The notes: generated from the sequence alone by a model not told the origin. A stretch of 37,625 nucleotides of DNA from an uncultured Flavobacteriales bacterium (GCA_937875855.1 CALFHF010000238.1:1-37625); one strand, 5' to 3'. Shown: positions 16,130 through 24,877, numbered from the stretch's first letter. A program made the numbers and translations.

Positions 16130-17397
16130 GAGATAAGATTAAACCCAGTGTAAGGAACCAGAGCAGCCGGAATACGAATGCCTTCTGGCGTTTGATTATT
16201 CTCTAATAACGCGGCAAGTATCCTCGGTAGTGCGAGGGCCGAGCCGTTTAATGTGTGAGCTAACTGATTCTTCTTGTCATCTCCCTTGAAACGAAGCTTC
16301 AAACGATTCGCTTGAAAGGTCTCGAAATTGGAGATAGAGCTCACCTCCAACCAACGCTTCTGCGCAGCTGAATATACCTCCATATCATAGGTTAGTGCTG
16401 ATGTAAAGCCCATATCACCTCCACATAAACGCAGTATGCGATACGGCAATTCCAACTTCTGAAGCAAGCCTTGCACATGGGCAACCATATTCTGAAGCGT
16501 AGCATAAGAACGTTCTGGATGGTCTATGACCACAATCTCTACTTTATCGAACTGATGCAAACGGTTCAATCCGCGTACATCTTTACCGTAAGACCCTGCT
16601 TCCCTTCGGAAACAAGGTGTGTACGCACTTCTACGCAAAGGAAGTTGATCCACGCTTAAGATGACATCACGAAAAAGATTGGTCACAGGTACCTCAGCTG
16701 TAGGGATCAAGTAGAGGTCATCTATAGGCATGTGATACATCTGCCCTTCCTTGTCAGGAAGTTGACCCGTTCCGTAACCAGATGCTTCATTTACCACATG
16801 TGGAGGAATCACTTCTTCATAACCCGCTTTCTCAGCCTCATCTAAGAAGAAGGCGATCAAAGCACGTTGCAGTTTTGCTCCCTTGCCAGTATATACAGGG
16901 AATCCAGCTCCGGTAATCTTAACGCCCAGCTCGAAGTCAATGAGTTTATAGGTGTCGGCTAGATCCCAATGAGGAACCGCCTTATCATACAAGACTGGGA
17001 TTTTCCCTTCTTCGAGCACCACTTCATTGTCCTCTGGATTTTTTCCAAGAGGAACAGAATCGTGCGGGGTATTAGGAATTGTGTAGAGCAGATCGCGTAT
17101 ACTATCCTCTACGGTATTCATCTCTTCTTTGAAAGCAGAGATAGCGTCTTTCAATTCGGCAGGGCGGGCTTTGAGAGCATCAGCCTCATCTCGTTTTCCT
17201 TGCTTGAAGAGTTCACCTATCTGCTTAGCGATGGTATTGGACTCATTCAAAAGCACGTCAGACTCTGCTTGGATTTGCTTTCTGCGGTCGTCCAGTTCCA
17301 CGATACGGTCTAGAGTATCGCTTAAATGGAGATTTCTTTTGGCCAAAGCCGTGATGATCTTCTCACGGTCTTCTCTTATTTTATTGACTTCTAACAT
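16126..17397 (-). CDS. serS: Seryl-tRNA synthetase
   Basis: A 423-aa class II aminoacyl-tRNA synthetase, normal length. Residues 1-~105 form the antiparallel coiled-coil arm that holds the long variable arm of tRNA-Ser (LDDRRKQIQAESDVLLNESN). Motif 2 is CFRREAGSYGKDVRGLNRLHQFDKVE and motif 3 is LNGSALALPRILAALLENNQ, binding ATP and serine; PTAEVPVTN is the serine-site TxE motif. It charges tRNA-Ser in the cytoplasm. It heads an operon with a lipoprotein and a TPR protein, separated from the upstream rpmA by a strong terminator, so it needs its own promoter within the ~75 bases before the start; I see no exact TAnnTTTG there. Confidence 0.96.
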   Translation of the reverse strand: MLEVNKIREDREKIITALAKRNLHLSDTLDRIVELDDRRKQIQAESDVLLNESNTIAKQIGELFKQGKRDEADALKARPAELKDAISAFKEEMNTVEDSIRDLLYTIPNTPHDSVPLGKNPEDNEVVLEEGKIPVLYDKAVPHWDLADTYKLIDFELGVKITGAGFPVYTGKGAKLQRALIAFFLDEAEKAGYEEVIPPHVVNEASGYGTGQLPDKEGQMYHMPIDDLYLIPTAEVPVTNLFRDVILSVDQLPLRRSAYTPCFRREAGSYGKDVRGLNRLHQFDKVEIVVIDHPERSYATLQNMVAHVQGLLQKLELPYRILRLCGGDMGFTSALTYDMEVYSAAQKRWLEVSSISNFETFQANRLKLRFKGDDKKNQLAHTLNGSALALPRILAALLENNQTPEGIRIPAALVPYTGFNLIS

Positions 17398-17469
17398 GAT
17401 CGTATGCGCCTATCTGTGAGACGCGGAATTTCATTAATAGCTGCGAAGGAACGGGAATGCGACTTTATG

Positions 17470-17514
17470 GAACAAAGAAAGGGCTTCCAAGGTGTTGTGC
17501 ACCAGGAAGCCCTT
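17470..17514 (-). terminator. Intrinsic terminator of the rplU-rpmA operon
   Basis: AAGGGCTTCC (17479-17488) and GGAAGCCCTT (17505-17514) form a perfect 10-bp stem, extended by an inner GGTG/CACC pairing. Read on the minus strand it is followed by TTCTTTG. It lies 35 bases beyond the rpmA stop and before serS. Confidence 0.8.
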
Positions 17515-17549
17515 GATATCTTTATGGTTCAGGAAGATCCTTGTGACAA

Positions 17550-17810
17550 TTAGGCCTGTGCAGGCTCAACCGAGATATAGGATCTGTTGTCCTTCTTCTT
17601 TCTGAAGACGACTTTACCGTCAACCATAGCGAAGATGGTATGGTCTTTCCCCATTCCCACGTTATCACCAGGATGATGCTTGGTTCCGCGCTGGCGCATG
17701 ATGATGTTTCCCGCGATGACTTTCTCACCACCGAATTTCTTCACCCCAAGTCTCTTACTGTGAGATTCTCTTCCGTTTTTGGAGCTACCTGCTCCTTTTT
17801 TATGTGCCAT
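17550..17810 (-). CDS. rpmA: 50S ribosomal protein L27
   Basis: An 86-aa ribosomal protein at the peptidyl-transferase centre of the large subunit. The sequence [20 protein letters not shown] is the standard L27 start, so I place the start at 17810 rather than eight codons upstream; there is no N-terminal extension needing cleavage as in Firmicutes. [15 protein letters not shown] and [20 protein letters not shown] are family signatures. It follows rplU by 52 bases, the usual L21-L27 pair, and ends before a strong terminator. Confidence 0.96.
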   Translation of the reverse strand: MAHKKGAGSSKNGRESHSKRLGVKKFGGEKVIAGNIIMRQRGTKHHPGDNVGMGKDHTIFAMVDGKVVFRKKKDNRSYISVEPAQA

Positions 17811-17862
17811 ATTATTTTCGTTTTGGGCCTGCATAATCCAGGCCTGTTTCCGTTAATCTAAC

Positions 17863-18543
17863 TCAGCTCTTTGGCTTACCGCCATCTAGCTCGTCCTGAA
17901 GGACCTTAAGCTCATCCCACTTACCCTCGGCAGCGAGTTTGGCTTGAGTTGGCCATGTATCGGTAACATGGCTTCCACGCACATCAGCTATAATCTCGGC
18001 AATTTTCTCAGCCTTCATCTTGGACAAATCAGCATACGTCATGACGCCAGCAGCGTTCAAGGTCTCAGCGATTTTTGGTCCAATTCCTTCAATCTTCTTG
18101 AAGTCATCCGCCTTGTCAGACTTAACAGGAGCGATAGCTGCTGCTTTGACTTCCTTGGCCGGAGCTTCTTCTTTCTTGGCAGCAGGGGCTTCTTTCTTAG
18201 CAGCGGCCTTTGCAGGTGCAGCTTTAGCTCCAGTAGCCAGGATCGAATCGATCTGGATAGAGGTGATATATTGACGGTGGCCGTTTTTGACACGGTAGCC
18301 TTTACGTCTCTTCTTTTTGAATACGATCACGGTATCTCCACGGAGATGTTCCTTGATCTTGGCAGTCACTGCTGCTCCTGGGATAGCTGGGGCGCCAACG
18401 GTAATGGATCCATCATTGTCAATAAGGAGGACTTGGTCAAACTGGACCTTATCCCCTTCCTTACCTTCAAGGCGGTTCACAAATACCTGCTGGTCTTTCT
18501 GCACTTTGTACTGGTGCCCTGCTATGTCTACGATCGCGTACAT
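17863..18543 (-). CDS. rplU: 50S ribosomal protein L21 fused to helix-hairpin-helix tail
   Basis: A 226-aa protein, twice the usual ~103 aa of L21. Residues 1-~101 are a complete L21 (MYAIVDIAGHQYKV start, FKKKRRKGYRVKNGHRQ basic loop that contacts 23S rRNA, YITSIQIDSI end). Residues ~102-146 are an Ala/Lys/Glu-rich linker. Residues ~147-226 contain a helix-hairpin-helix-like unit (FKKIEGIGPKIAETLNAAGV, then TYADLSKMKAEKIAEI) and a short conserved tail (THPTQ-like TWPTQAKLAAEGKWDEL). I recall such L21 extensions from other Flavobacteriia; the role of the tail is unknown. It is the first gene of rplU-rpmA. Confidence 0.93.
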   Translation of the reverse strand: MYAIVDIAGHQYKVQKDQQVFVNRLEGKEGDKVQFDQVLLIDNDGSITVGAPAIPGAAVTAKIKEHLRGDTVIVFKKKRRKGYRVKNGHRQYITSIQIDSILATGAKAAPAKAAAKKEAPAAKKEEAPAKEVKAAAIAPVKSDKADDFKKIEGIGPKIAETLNAAGVMTYADLSKMKAEKIAEIIADVRGSHVTDTWPTQAKLAAEGKWDELKVLQDELDGGKPKS

Positions 18544-18587
18544 TGCTGTTATCAGGTTTGTTAGTTAAAAAACATTAAAAAGGGGCG

Positions 18588-18595
18588 CAAAGCTA
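18588..18595 (-). promoter_or_regulatory. Bacteroidota -7 element of rplU-rpmA
   Basis: TAGCTTTG on the minus strand matches TAnnTTTG exactly, 45 bases before the rplU ATG. A TTG lies 15 bases upstream, shorter than the usual 19-21, so the -33 element is doubtful. Confidence 0.45.
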
Positions 18596-18695
18596 ATGAT
18601 TTGTTCACAACAATGGAAGGGAATTGTTGAAATAATCAAGTAAGTACTCATTCTATCCACCCAAATGCCATTTTTAGGGGCTGTCCAATGCGAGA

Positions 18696-18719
18696 ACCAA
18701 GACGTCTAACCGTCTTGGT
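18696..18719. promoter_or_regulatory. Perfect inverted repeat overlapping a promoter (operator-like)
   Basis: ACCAAGACG (18696-18704) and CGTCTTGGT (18711-18719) are 9-bp perfect inverted copies with a 6-base spacer. The right arm contains the TTG that serves as the -33 element of the following promoter. No T-run follows on either strand, so a terminator is unlikely; a repressor site is the better guess. Confidence 0.5.
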
Positions 18720-18746
18720 CCAATCTCCTGTTGTTGAGTAAATTTG
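18715..18746 (+). promoter_or_regulatory. Consensus Bacteroidota promoter of the LtaS-like locus
   Basis: TTG (18715-18717), 21 bases, then TAAATTTG (18739-18746) match TTG-N19-21-TAnnTTTG at both elements. Transcription would begin near 18753, 23 bases before the ATG of the 37-codon leader ORF. The 342-base gap 18544-18885 holds this promoter, the operator-like repeat, the leader ORF and the rplU promoter. Confidence 0.55.
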
Positions 18747-18775
18747 CATTTCCAAATTGTTAAGACCTTCACCGT

Positions 18776-18889
18776 ATGAGAGGCATACAGCATGATGCAT
18801 TGAACGAAAAACCTATTCATACTTCAAACAAGGAAGCGATAGGCTCAGGTTTAGTATCTATTTCTTCACTAAGGAAGATGGTTCTGTGA
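18776..18889 (+). CDS. 37-codon leader ORF before the LtaS-like gene
   Basis: A short ORF, ATG at 18776 to TGA at 18887-18889, beginning MRGIQHDALNEK and ending SSLRKMVL. It has no signal peptide or membrane segment. It starts 23 bases after the predicted transcription start, the normal leader length seen elsewhere in this window, and its stop overlaps the GTG start of the LtaS-like gene in a GTGA tetranucleotide. That arrangement suggests a translated leader peptide coupling initiation of the downstream gene. I do not recognise the sequence. It may also be a chance ORF or the remnant of an older 5' end. Confidence 0.4.
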   Translation: MRGIQHDALNEKPIHTSNKEAIGSGLVSISSLRKMVL

Positions 18890-20745
18890 AGCAATTGGCC
18901 TGGTTATTTTTCAAGTACGTCCTCTTTTGGCTCCTCTTTTTCTTCCTTCAGCGAAGCCTCTTCATATACATGGGCATGGGAGGATTCCAAGACCTGACTT
19001 GGACAGATCTGTGGACTACACAGCAACATGCTTTTCCCTTAGATCTCTCTATGACGGGCTATATCCTAGCCCTTCCTGCGGTATCCTTTGTCATCCTACT
19101 CTTCCTGCAGTCTGAGAAGGACTTGAATAGAAAATGGATCCGCATCTTCTTCCTTATCGCTGTGTTTCTCTGTACACTCATCTTCATGGCCGACCTGAGC
19201 CTCTATCCCGAATGGAGCAGCAAGATTAATCGAAAGGCCATGGCCTCATTAGCCTATCCTGACAAAGTGCTCATTTCAGCCCTTTCAGCCCCGCTACTAT
19301 GGATGGGGTCGTTATTGAGCATTTACCTATTGGTCAATTACGTCCTCTTCTGCTTCTTTTTTAGAGCTGAGATCCGCATCAAAGCCACCTTGCCCAAAAA
19401 AGTCATCGCTTCCTCTGTGCTTATCCTTTTAACAGTTATAGGTATGCGTGGCGGATTTCAGCCCATGCCTTTGAAGAAATCATCGGTCTATTTCTCTCGG
19501 AACAATGTATTGAATCTGGCCGCACTGAACAGCACGTATAACTTCATGGATTTGCTTATCCATAGCGAGGACCCTGTAGAGAATCCCTATGCCTTCTATA
19601 GCAATGAAGAAGCTCGGTATATCTTCAAACAGATGCATATGCACGTGTCTGATTCCACAGTGATGATCAGTAAGCTAGCTAAGCCCAATATCATTATGAT
19701 CCTCCTAGAAAGCTGGAGCGGAGATGTGATAGGGCCATTGAGAGGAGAAGGAGATGTAAGCCCACAGTTCACCCGCTTGTGCACTTAAGGGCTATTCTTC
19801 GATAGATTCTATTCCAACGGATTCAGGACGGAGCAAGGACAGGTGGCCTTATTGAGTGGCTTTCCTGCACAGCCCAGCACTTCTATCATGAATACCTTTG
19901 AGAAGTATGATAAGCTCCCTGGGCTCTCTGCAGCGCTCAAAGTAGACGGCTATTACAGCGCTTATTATTACTCAGGGGACTTAGCATATGCCAATATGGG
20001 CAGCTATTTACAGTCTACGGGCTTTGACCTCATCTTGGGCGAGAGTAAGGTAGCCTTCAAGCATAGGACGCATTGGGGGGCGTATGACGAGGAGCTTTTC
20101 GATTATAACCTAGCTCACATGGAATCCATTCCGCGTCCCTTCTTTAGTTTGTTGATGACAGCCACCAGCCATGAACCCTTTGATGCCGATGTGCATGAGG
20201 GTTTTGAAGGCGAAGAAGAACCCGATAGATATCGCAACACGGTTCATTATACGGACCGAGTTATGGGTGATTACATGGAGGAGGCCCAGACGAAATCTTG
20301 GTATGACAGCAGCTTAATCTTCATTGTCTCAGACCATGCGCATCGCTTTCCCTATGACCGCACCATTGATGAAGTTGAGCGATATCACATACCCTTCTTG
20401 ATCACGGGAGGCGCCTTGAAGGATGAGTTCAGAGGGAAAATTAATCATCGCGTAGCCTCGCAAGTTGACTTTCCTGCCATCGTATTAGGGCAATTAGGGC
20501 TTAATGCAGCACCATTCAATTACAGCAAGAATGTTTTCGATCCAGCTGCTCCGTCTTTTGCCTTTTATGCCTTCGAGAATGGATTTGGAATCGTGGATGA
20601 TCAGCAGACCTTAATCTACAATACTGATCTGAAAGAATTGATTGCGGTGTTCAACAGCGGCCTGCCTCCGCAAGCAATTGACATCGCATTAATCAAGGGA
20701 AAAGCATACCTGCAGAAGCTGATGCAGGATTATGTGGAATATTGA
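18886..20745 (+). pseudogene. LtaS-type membrane sulfatase/phosphotransferase interrupted by in-frame TAA
   Basis: A 620-codon reading frame broken only by TAA at 19786-19788 (codon 301); both sides are in the same frame, so this is a nonsense change, not an indel. Codons 1-~165 encode about five membrane segments; the extracytoplasmic domain begins with NIIMILLESWSGD, where E275 is the likely first metal ligand. After the stop come GLFFDRFYSNGFRTEQGQ with T315 as the predicted nucleophile, then SDHAHR with further metal ligands. The family includes lipoteichoic acid synthases and, in Gram-negatives, phosphoglycerol or phosphoethanolamine transferases. Related proteins read an acidic residue at the stop position (LxxEGxxF), so GAA to TAA is the simplest origin. 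Neither half has a full active site. Start is GTG; AAGGAAG lies upstream. Confidence 0.82.
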
Positions 20746-20805
20746 TTTCCGCACTATAAATGACAGCTTACCGGGGTGCTTTAGCTATATTGAAGGGCTC
20801 TTTGC

Positions 20806-20839
20806 AAAAGTGTTCTTGAGAAAAAAAGCACTTTTTTTT
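20806..20839 (+). terminator. Probable terminator after the LtaS-like gene
   Basis: AAAAGTG (20806-20812) pairs with CACTTTT (20829-20835) and the right arm runs into eight Ts. The stem is AT-rich and the loop long, so it is only moderately convincing. Confidence 0.45.
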
Positions 20840-20870
20840 ACCTCCTTCGTTTTTGTTTAGGTTTAGACTT

Positions 20871-20878
20871 TATTTTCG
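20871..20878 (+). promoter_or_regulatory. Possible -7 element of the acidic-tail protein gene
   Basis: TATTTTCG differs by one base from TAnnTTTG and lies 28 bases before the ATG at 20906. The T-rich stretch before it lacks a well-spaced TTG. Weak. Confidence 0.3.
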
Positions 20879-20905
20879 GCCGCAAAAACAAACCAGAACA
20901 CGACC

Positions 20906-21274
20906 ATGGCAAAAGCGCTTACCCCCAAGCCTAGAGTTATAAAAGATTACAGCGCCCTCACCGAGGAGATACTGGAGCAAATCAAGCTTGCCTATCCATA
21001 CGGATTCAGCGAAAACTTGATTTCCTACACCAATAAAGACGGGCTTCAGGTAAGCGCCCTCCCGTTCGAAGCGGAGGATAAGTACTACCTCGTGCGCATG
21101 ACCGTAAAACAGGCGAATAAGATTATTGAAGACGATGAGGATTACGATGATGACGGTAATCTGCGTGATGATGTGAAAGAGGAATACGAAGAGAAGTACG
21201 ATGAGGATGCGGATGCGGATGAGATCCCAGATGAGCCAGCTGATGAAGATGCTGGAGAGCGAGAAAACGATTAA
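20906..21274 (+). CDS. Conserved small protein with acidic tail, function unknown
   Basis: A 122-aa cytoplasmic protein in two parts. Residues 1-~73 are a folded-looking domain (PKPRVIKDYSALTEEILEQI, KLAYPYGFSENLISYTNKDG, ALPFEAEDKYYLVRM). Residues ~75-122 are more than half Asp and Glu (28 of 48) and are probably disordered. The layout recalls the delta subunit of Firmicutes RNA polymerase (globular domain plus acidic tail), but I see no sequence relation and make no claim. I recall close relatives across Bacteroidota, sometimes labelled DNA primase without clear grounds. It has its own terminator and lies before aspS. Confidence 0.75.
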   Translation: MAKALTPKPRVIKDYSALTEEILEQIKLAYPYGFSENLISYTNKDGLQVSALPFEAEDKYYLVRMTVKQANKIIEDDEDYDDDGNLRDDVKEEYEEKYDEDADADEIPDEPADEDAGEREND

Positions 21275-21308
21275 TCCTCATATACGGTAGAGCGCGAAGA
21301 ACATACCA

Positions 21309-21340
21309 GGCCGCCCCTTTTCAGAGGCGGCCTTTTCTTT
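21309..21340 (+). terminator. Intrinsic terminator between the acidic-tail gene and aspS
   Basis: GGCCGCC (21309-21315) and GGCGGCC (21326-21332) form a perfect GC-rich 7-bp stem with a 10-base loop, followed by TTTTCTTT. A textbook intrinsic terminator, 35 bases after the stop codon. Confidence 0.85.
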
Positions 21341-21382
21341 ACCTTCGTAGCCGTTTCAGGAATTTATTTAGGAAAGAATACC

Positions 21383-23128
21383 ATGTATAGGACACATACC
21401 TGCGGAGAGATTAGAATAGAACATGTGGGCCAAGAGATCACCTTGGCTGGATGGATGCAGCGCTCCAGGGATTTAGGAGGAATGACCTTCTTAGACCTGC
21501 GAGATCGGTATGGCATAAGTCAATTAGTCTTCAACATGGAAGTGGACGCAGCTTTATGCGAACAAGCTAGAAAACTAGGTCGTGAATTCGTGCTTCAAGT
21601 TCAGGGAGTCGTCACAGAGCGTTCCAATAAAAACCCACAAATGACAACAGGCGATGTAGAGCTCACTGTTAAAAGCCTGAACATACTTAACGCTAGTAAA
21701 ACGCCACCCTTCACCATAGAAACCGAGACTGATGGCGGGGATGAGTTACGCATGCAATACCGTTTTCTGGATTTGAGAAGGACTCCGCTAAGAGAGAATC
21801 TAGCGCTGAGAAACCGCCTTTCCATTGAGACGCGCAAGTACATGGATACCCTTGGCTTCTTTGAAGTAGAGACTCCTTATTTAATCAAATCAACTCCTGA
21901 AGGAGCGCGTGATTTCGTGGTGCCAAGCCGCATGAACGAAGGGCAATTCTACGCACTTCCCCAATCTCCACAGACCTTCAAGCAATTGCTCATGGTCTCT
22001 GGGTATGACCGGTATTATCAGATTGTAAAGTGTTTTCGAGATGAGGATTTACGTTCGGATAGGCAGCCAGAGTTCACACAGATAGATTGCGAGATGTGCT
22101 TCGTGGATCAAGAGGATATCTTGAACACCTTCGAGGGATTAATCAAGCATTTGTTCATGGTCGTGAAGGGTATAGACTTAGGAGATTTCCCGCGCATGAG
22201 CTATGCCGAGGCTATGAAACGTTATGGATCTGACAAGCCTGACATTAGATTCGGAATGGAGTTTCATGAGATCAAAAAACTGACTTCAGGAAAGGATTTC
22301 AAGGTATTTGATGACGCTGAAACCGTCATTGCTATTTCAGCACCGGGAGCTGCAGAGATGACTAGAAAAGAGTTAGACGCTTTGACTGATTTCATGAAGC
22401 GTCCACAGATAGGTGCGAAAGGATTAATCTACAGCAAATGCAATGCAGATGGAAGTTTCAAATCAAGCGTAGACAAGTTCTACGATCAGGATGCATTGGC
22501 CAAATGGGCTGAAGTCACAGGTGCTCAAAAAGGCGACCTAATCTTCGTTCTATCAGGCGATACAAACAGCTGCCGCAAGCAGATGAATGAACTAAGGCTT
22601 CACCTTGGGAATCTCTTGGGACTGAGGAAAAAAGGAGAATTCAAACCGTTGTGGGTATTGGATTTCCCATTGTTAGAATGGGATGAAGACACGAAGCGCT
22701 TCCATGCTATGCATCATCCCTTCACCTCTCCCAAACCAGAGGATATGGACAAGATGAAAACGGCTCCAGGAGAAGTACGTGCCAATGCCTATGACCTATG
22801 CATGAATGGCGTAGAGCTGGGCGGAGGATCTATTCGTATCCATGACCGCACGTTGCAAAGTGAGATGTTTGACCTCCTCGGATTCACAAAGGAAGAAGCC
22901 CAAGCCCAGTTCGGATTCCTCATGCAGGCCTTCGAGTACGGAGCACCTCCACATGGAGGATTAGCTTTCGGGTTTGATAGACTCTGTGCTATGTTCGCTG
23001 GAGTAGATAGCATACGTGATTTCATCGCCTTCCCTAAGAACAATAGCGGCCGTGATGTGATGTTGGATGCGCCTTCTCCTTTGGACGATACCCAACTGAA
23101 AGAGCTCCATATCAAGCTAAGAGGTTGA
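21383..23128 (+). CDS. aspS: Aspartyl-tRNA synthetase
   Basis: A 581-aa class II synthetase of the bacterial type. Domains in order: N-terminal OB-fold anticodon-binding domain ([23 protein letters not shown], residues ~10-110), catalytic core with motif 2 [18 protein letters not shown], the bacterial GAD insertion (~285-420), and motif 3 [15 protein letters not shown]. It charges tRNA-Asp with aspartate. Length is normal. Some bacteria use a non-discriminating AspRS together with GatCAB; gatC is present at 30336-30632, but the GAD-containing type does not decide this from sequence alone. It sits between a terminator and the MlaE-type gene. Confidence 0.96.
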   Translation: MYRTHTCGEIRIEHVGQEITLAGWMQRSRDLGGMTFLDLRDRYGISQLVFNMEVDAALCEQARKLGREFVLQVQGVVTERSNKNPQMTTGDVELTVKSLNILNASKTPPFTIETETDGGDELRMQYRFLDLRRTPLRENLALRNRLSIETRKYMDTLGFFEVETPYLIKSTPEGARDFVVPSRMNEGQFYALPQSPQTFKQLLMVSGYDRYYQIVKCFRDEDLRSDRQPEFTQIDCEMCFVDQEDILNTFEGLIKHLFMVVKGIDLGDFPRMSYAEAMKRYGSDKPDIRFGMEFHEIKKLTSGKDFKVFDDAETVIAISAPGAAEMTRKELDALTDFMKRPQIGAKGLIYSKCNADGSFKSSVDKFYDQDALAKWAEVTGAQKGDLIFVLSGDTNSCRKQMNELRLHLGNLLGLRKKGEFKPLWVLDFPLLEWDEDTKRFHAMHHPFTSPKPEDMDKMKTAPGEVRANAYDLCMNGVELGGGSIRIHDRTLQSEMFDLLGFTKEEAQAQFGFLMQAFEYGAPPHGGLAFGFDRLCAMFAGVDSIRDFIAFPKNNSGRDVMLDAPSPLDDTQLKELHIKLRG

Positions 23129-23250
23129 AACGCTGCTTTTTTACCAAGAAACAGACCCCTTTCTATCCACATCTCCCTTTTACCATCTTTTCACCTGCTG
23201 CTGGGCGATTCCTTTCATGGGTGTAACTTAGAGCCCTGATTTCGCTAAGA

Positions 23251-23991
23251 TTGGAGACCCTAAAACATATTGGTGCGTATGGCATATTGATGAGACAAGT
23301 TCTCAGTAAGCCCGAACGCTGGCGTATATACAGGGTGCGTATCATCATAGAGATGGATAAGCTGGGAGTGAGCTCAATTGGTTTAGTTGTCTTGCTCTCT
23401 ATTTTCATGGGAGCGGTCATCTGCCTTCAAACTGCTACGAACTTGGACAATCCGTTGGTACCCATGTCCCTCGTAGGTTACGCAACGCGCGAATCCATTA
23501 TCTTAGAGTTAGCTCCTACCATGCTCTCGCTCATCTTGGCGGGAAAAGTAGGTTCAAGTATCGCATCAGAATTAGGCACCATGCGTGTCACAGAACAGAT
23601 AGACGCATTAGATATCATGGGAGTGAACTCTGCAAGTTACCTCATCCTTCCTAAGCTGATTTCAGCCTTAATCTTCTTCCCTTTCTTAATCATCATAAGC
23701 ATGTGCTTAGGCATCTTCGGAGGCTATCTCGTAAGTGCTGGAACGGGGATACTGGATTTACAGGATTATATGGACGGGATTCACATGGAGTTCAAGGTCT
23801 TCCATATCTATTATGCCCTGATTAAGACGCTCTTTTTCGCAGCCATCATCACTACGGTATCTGCGTATTATGGATACACTGTGCGCGGAGGTTCATTGGC
23901 CGTGGGCAAGAACAGCACAAAAGGCGTAGTGGGAAGTAGCATTCTGATTCTAATCTTCAACTATCTGCTCACTCAGATTCTACTGATATGA
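23251..23991 (+). CDS. mlaE: MlaE-family ABC transporter permease
   Basis: A 246-aa integral membrane permease of the MlaE (DUF140) family, part of inner-membrane complexes that move phospholipids between membranes with an MCE protein. About five membrane segments are visible, with signature blocks MGAVICLQTATNL, GYATRESIILELAPTMLSLILAGKVGSSIASELGTM and TEQIDALDIMGVNSASYL. I place the start at a TTG (23251) because the N-terminal IGAYGILMRQVLSKPERW is family-conserved and would be partly lost from the first ATG (23290). Its end overlaps the ATPase gene by 4 bases (ATGA). Confidence 0.88.
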   Translation: METLKHIGAYGILMRQVLSKPERWRIYRVRIIIEMDKLGVSSIGLVVLLSIFMGAVICLQTATNLDNPLVPMSLVGYATRESIILELAPTMLSLILAGKVGSSIASELGTMRVTEQIDALDIMGVNSASYLILPKLISALIFFPFLIIISMCLGIFGGYLVSAGTGILDLQDYMDGIHMEFKVFHIYYALIKTLFFAAIITTVSAYYGYTVRGGSLAVGKNSTKGVVGSSILILIFNYLLTQILLI

Positions 23992-24752
23992 TAGAGTTGA
24001 AGGACATCAATAAGTCATTTGAGGGCAATCTGATTACGAAAGGAGTCTCTGCCACCTTTGAGAAAGGCAAGGTCACACAGATTATTGGGAAAAGTGGATC
24101 AGGGAAGTCTGTATTGATCAAATGTGTGATAGGATTATATGCACCTGATAGCGGCAGTATACTCTATGATGGCCAAGACTATTTAGAGCTGGACAACGCA
24201 GCGCGCACAGAGATTCGCAAGAAGATAGGTATGTTGTTCCAAGCCTCTGCGCTTTTTGACTCCATGACCGTGCTAGAGAATGTGATGTTCCCTTTAACCA
24301 TGTTCACTGACCGTTCTAAGAGCGAGATGATGGATAGGGCCAATGAATGTTTGCAGAAAGTGAAGATTATAGATAAGGGCCATCTTTATCCCGCGGAGAC
24401 CAGCGGTGGAATGCAGAAGCGTATTGCCATTGCAAGAGCCATAGCTCTGGAACCTGAATACCTCTTCGCAGATGAGCCTAATTCAGGCCTAGACCCACAA
24501 ACTGCGATAGTCATAGATAATCTATTGCAAGAGATTACCCAAGAATACAACACCACCACCGTGGTAGTAACCCATGACATGAATTCTGTAATGGAAGTAG
24601 CCGATAAGATCATTTTCATACATGAAGGGGCTAAGTGGTGGGAAGGCGATCGACAATCCCTGATCCAGACGAATAATAAGGAGCTACAGGAATTCGTCTA
24701 TGCCAGTAAATTCATGAAAAGGCTCAGAGAGACCTTGATTAAAGGCATTTAA
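23988..24752 (+). CDS. mlaF: MlaF-family ABC transporter ATP-binding protein
   Basis: A 254-aa cytoplasmic ATPase paired with the MlaE-type permease. Walker A is G34-KSGSGK-S41, the Q-loop is MLFQASALFDSMTVLENV (typical for MlaF), the signature is TSGGMQKR in place of the common LSGGQ, and Walker B is YLFADEPNSGLDP. The switch histidine is in VVVTHDMNSV. It would power lipid transfer by the complex. The partner MCE (MlaD-type) gene, usually adjacent in relatives, is not found; the next gene encodes an unrelated T9SS protein. Confidence 0.9.
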   Translation: MIELKDINKSFEGNLITKGVSATFEKGKVTQIIGKSGSGKSVLIKCVIGLYAPDSGSILYDGQDYLELDNAARTEIRKKIGMLFQASALFDSMTVLENVMFPLTMFTDRSKSEMMDRANECLQKVKIIDKGHLYPAETSGGMQKRIAIARAIALEPEYLFADEPNSGLDPQTAIVIDNLLQEITQEYNTTTVVVTHDMNSVMEVADKIIFIHEGAKWWEGDRQSLIQTNNKELQEFVYASKFMKRLRETLIKGI

Positions 24753-24877
24753 GTCCATTCAGCATTTCAATGCCCGTCTTTTTCTGTTTTCACGAAAATG
24801 GGGGGCAAAACACTTAGATATTTAGATTTTCCTATATTCACCGTAAGATAATTTGTACAACAAACACCATTTATATC

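Noticed and set aside
17944-18564. 206-codon open frame on the plus strand opposite rplU
   Set aside because: It lies fully antisense to the well-supported L21 gene; its Ser/Phe/Leu-rich product looks like a codon-bias shadow and has no start signal.
18696-18719. Terminator
   Set aside because: The stem is good but no T-run follows on either strand, and it overlaps a consensus promoter.
19786-19788. Programmed recoding of the TAA in the LtaS-like gene
   Set aside because: TAA is not a selenocysteine or pyrrolysine codon, and I see no special structure right after it. A point mutation or base error is simpler; readthrough is left only as something to test.
18886-20745. Two independent genes, one on each side of the TAA
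   Set aside because: The halves share one frame with 54 bases of family-like coding sequence between the stop and the next ATG, and each lacks part of the active site.
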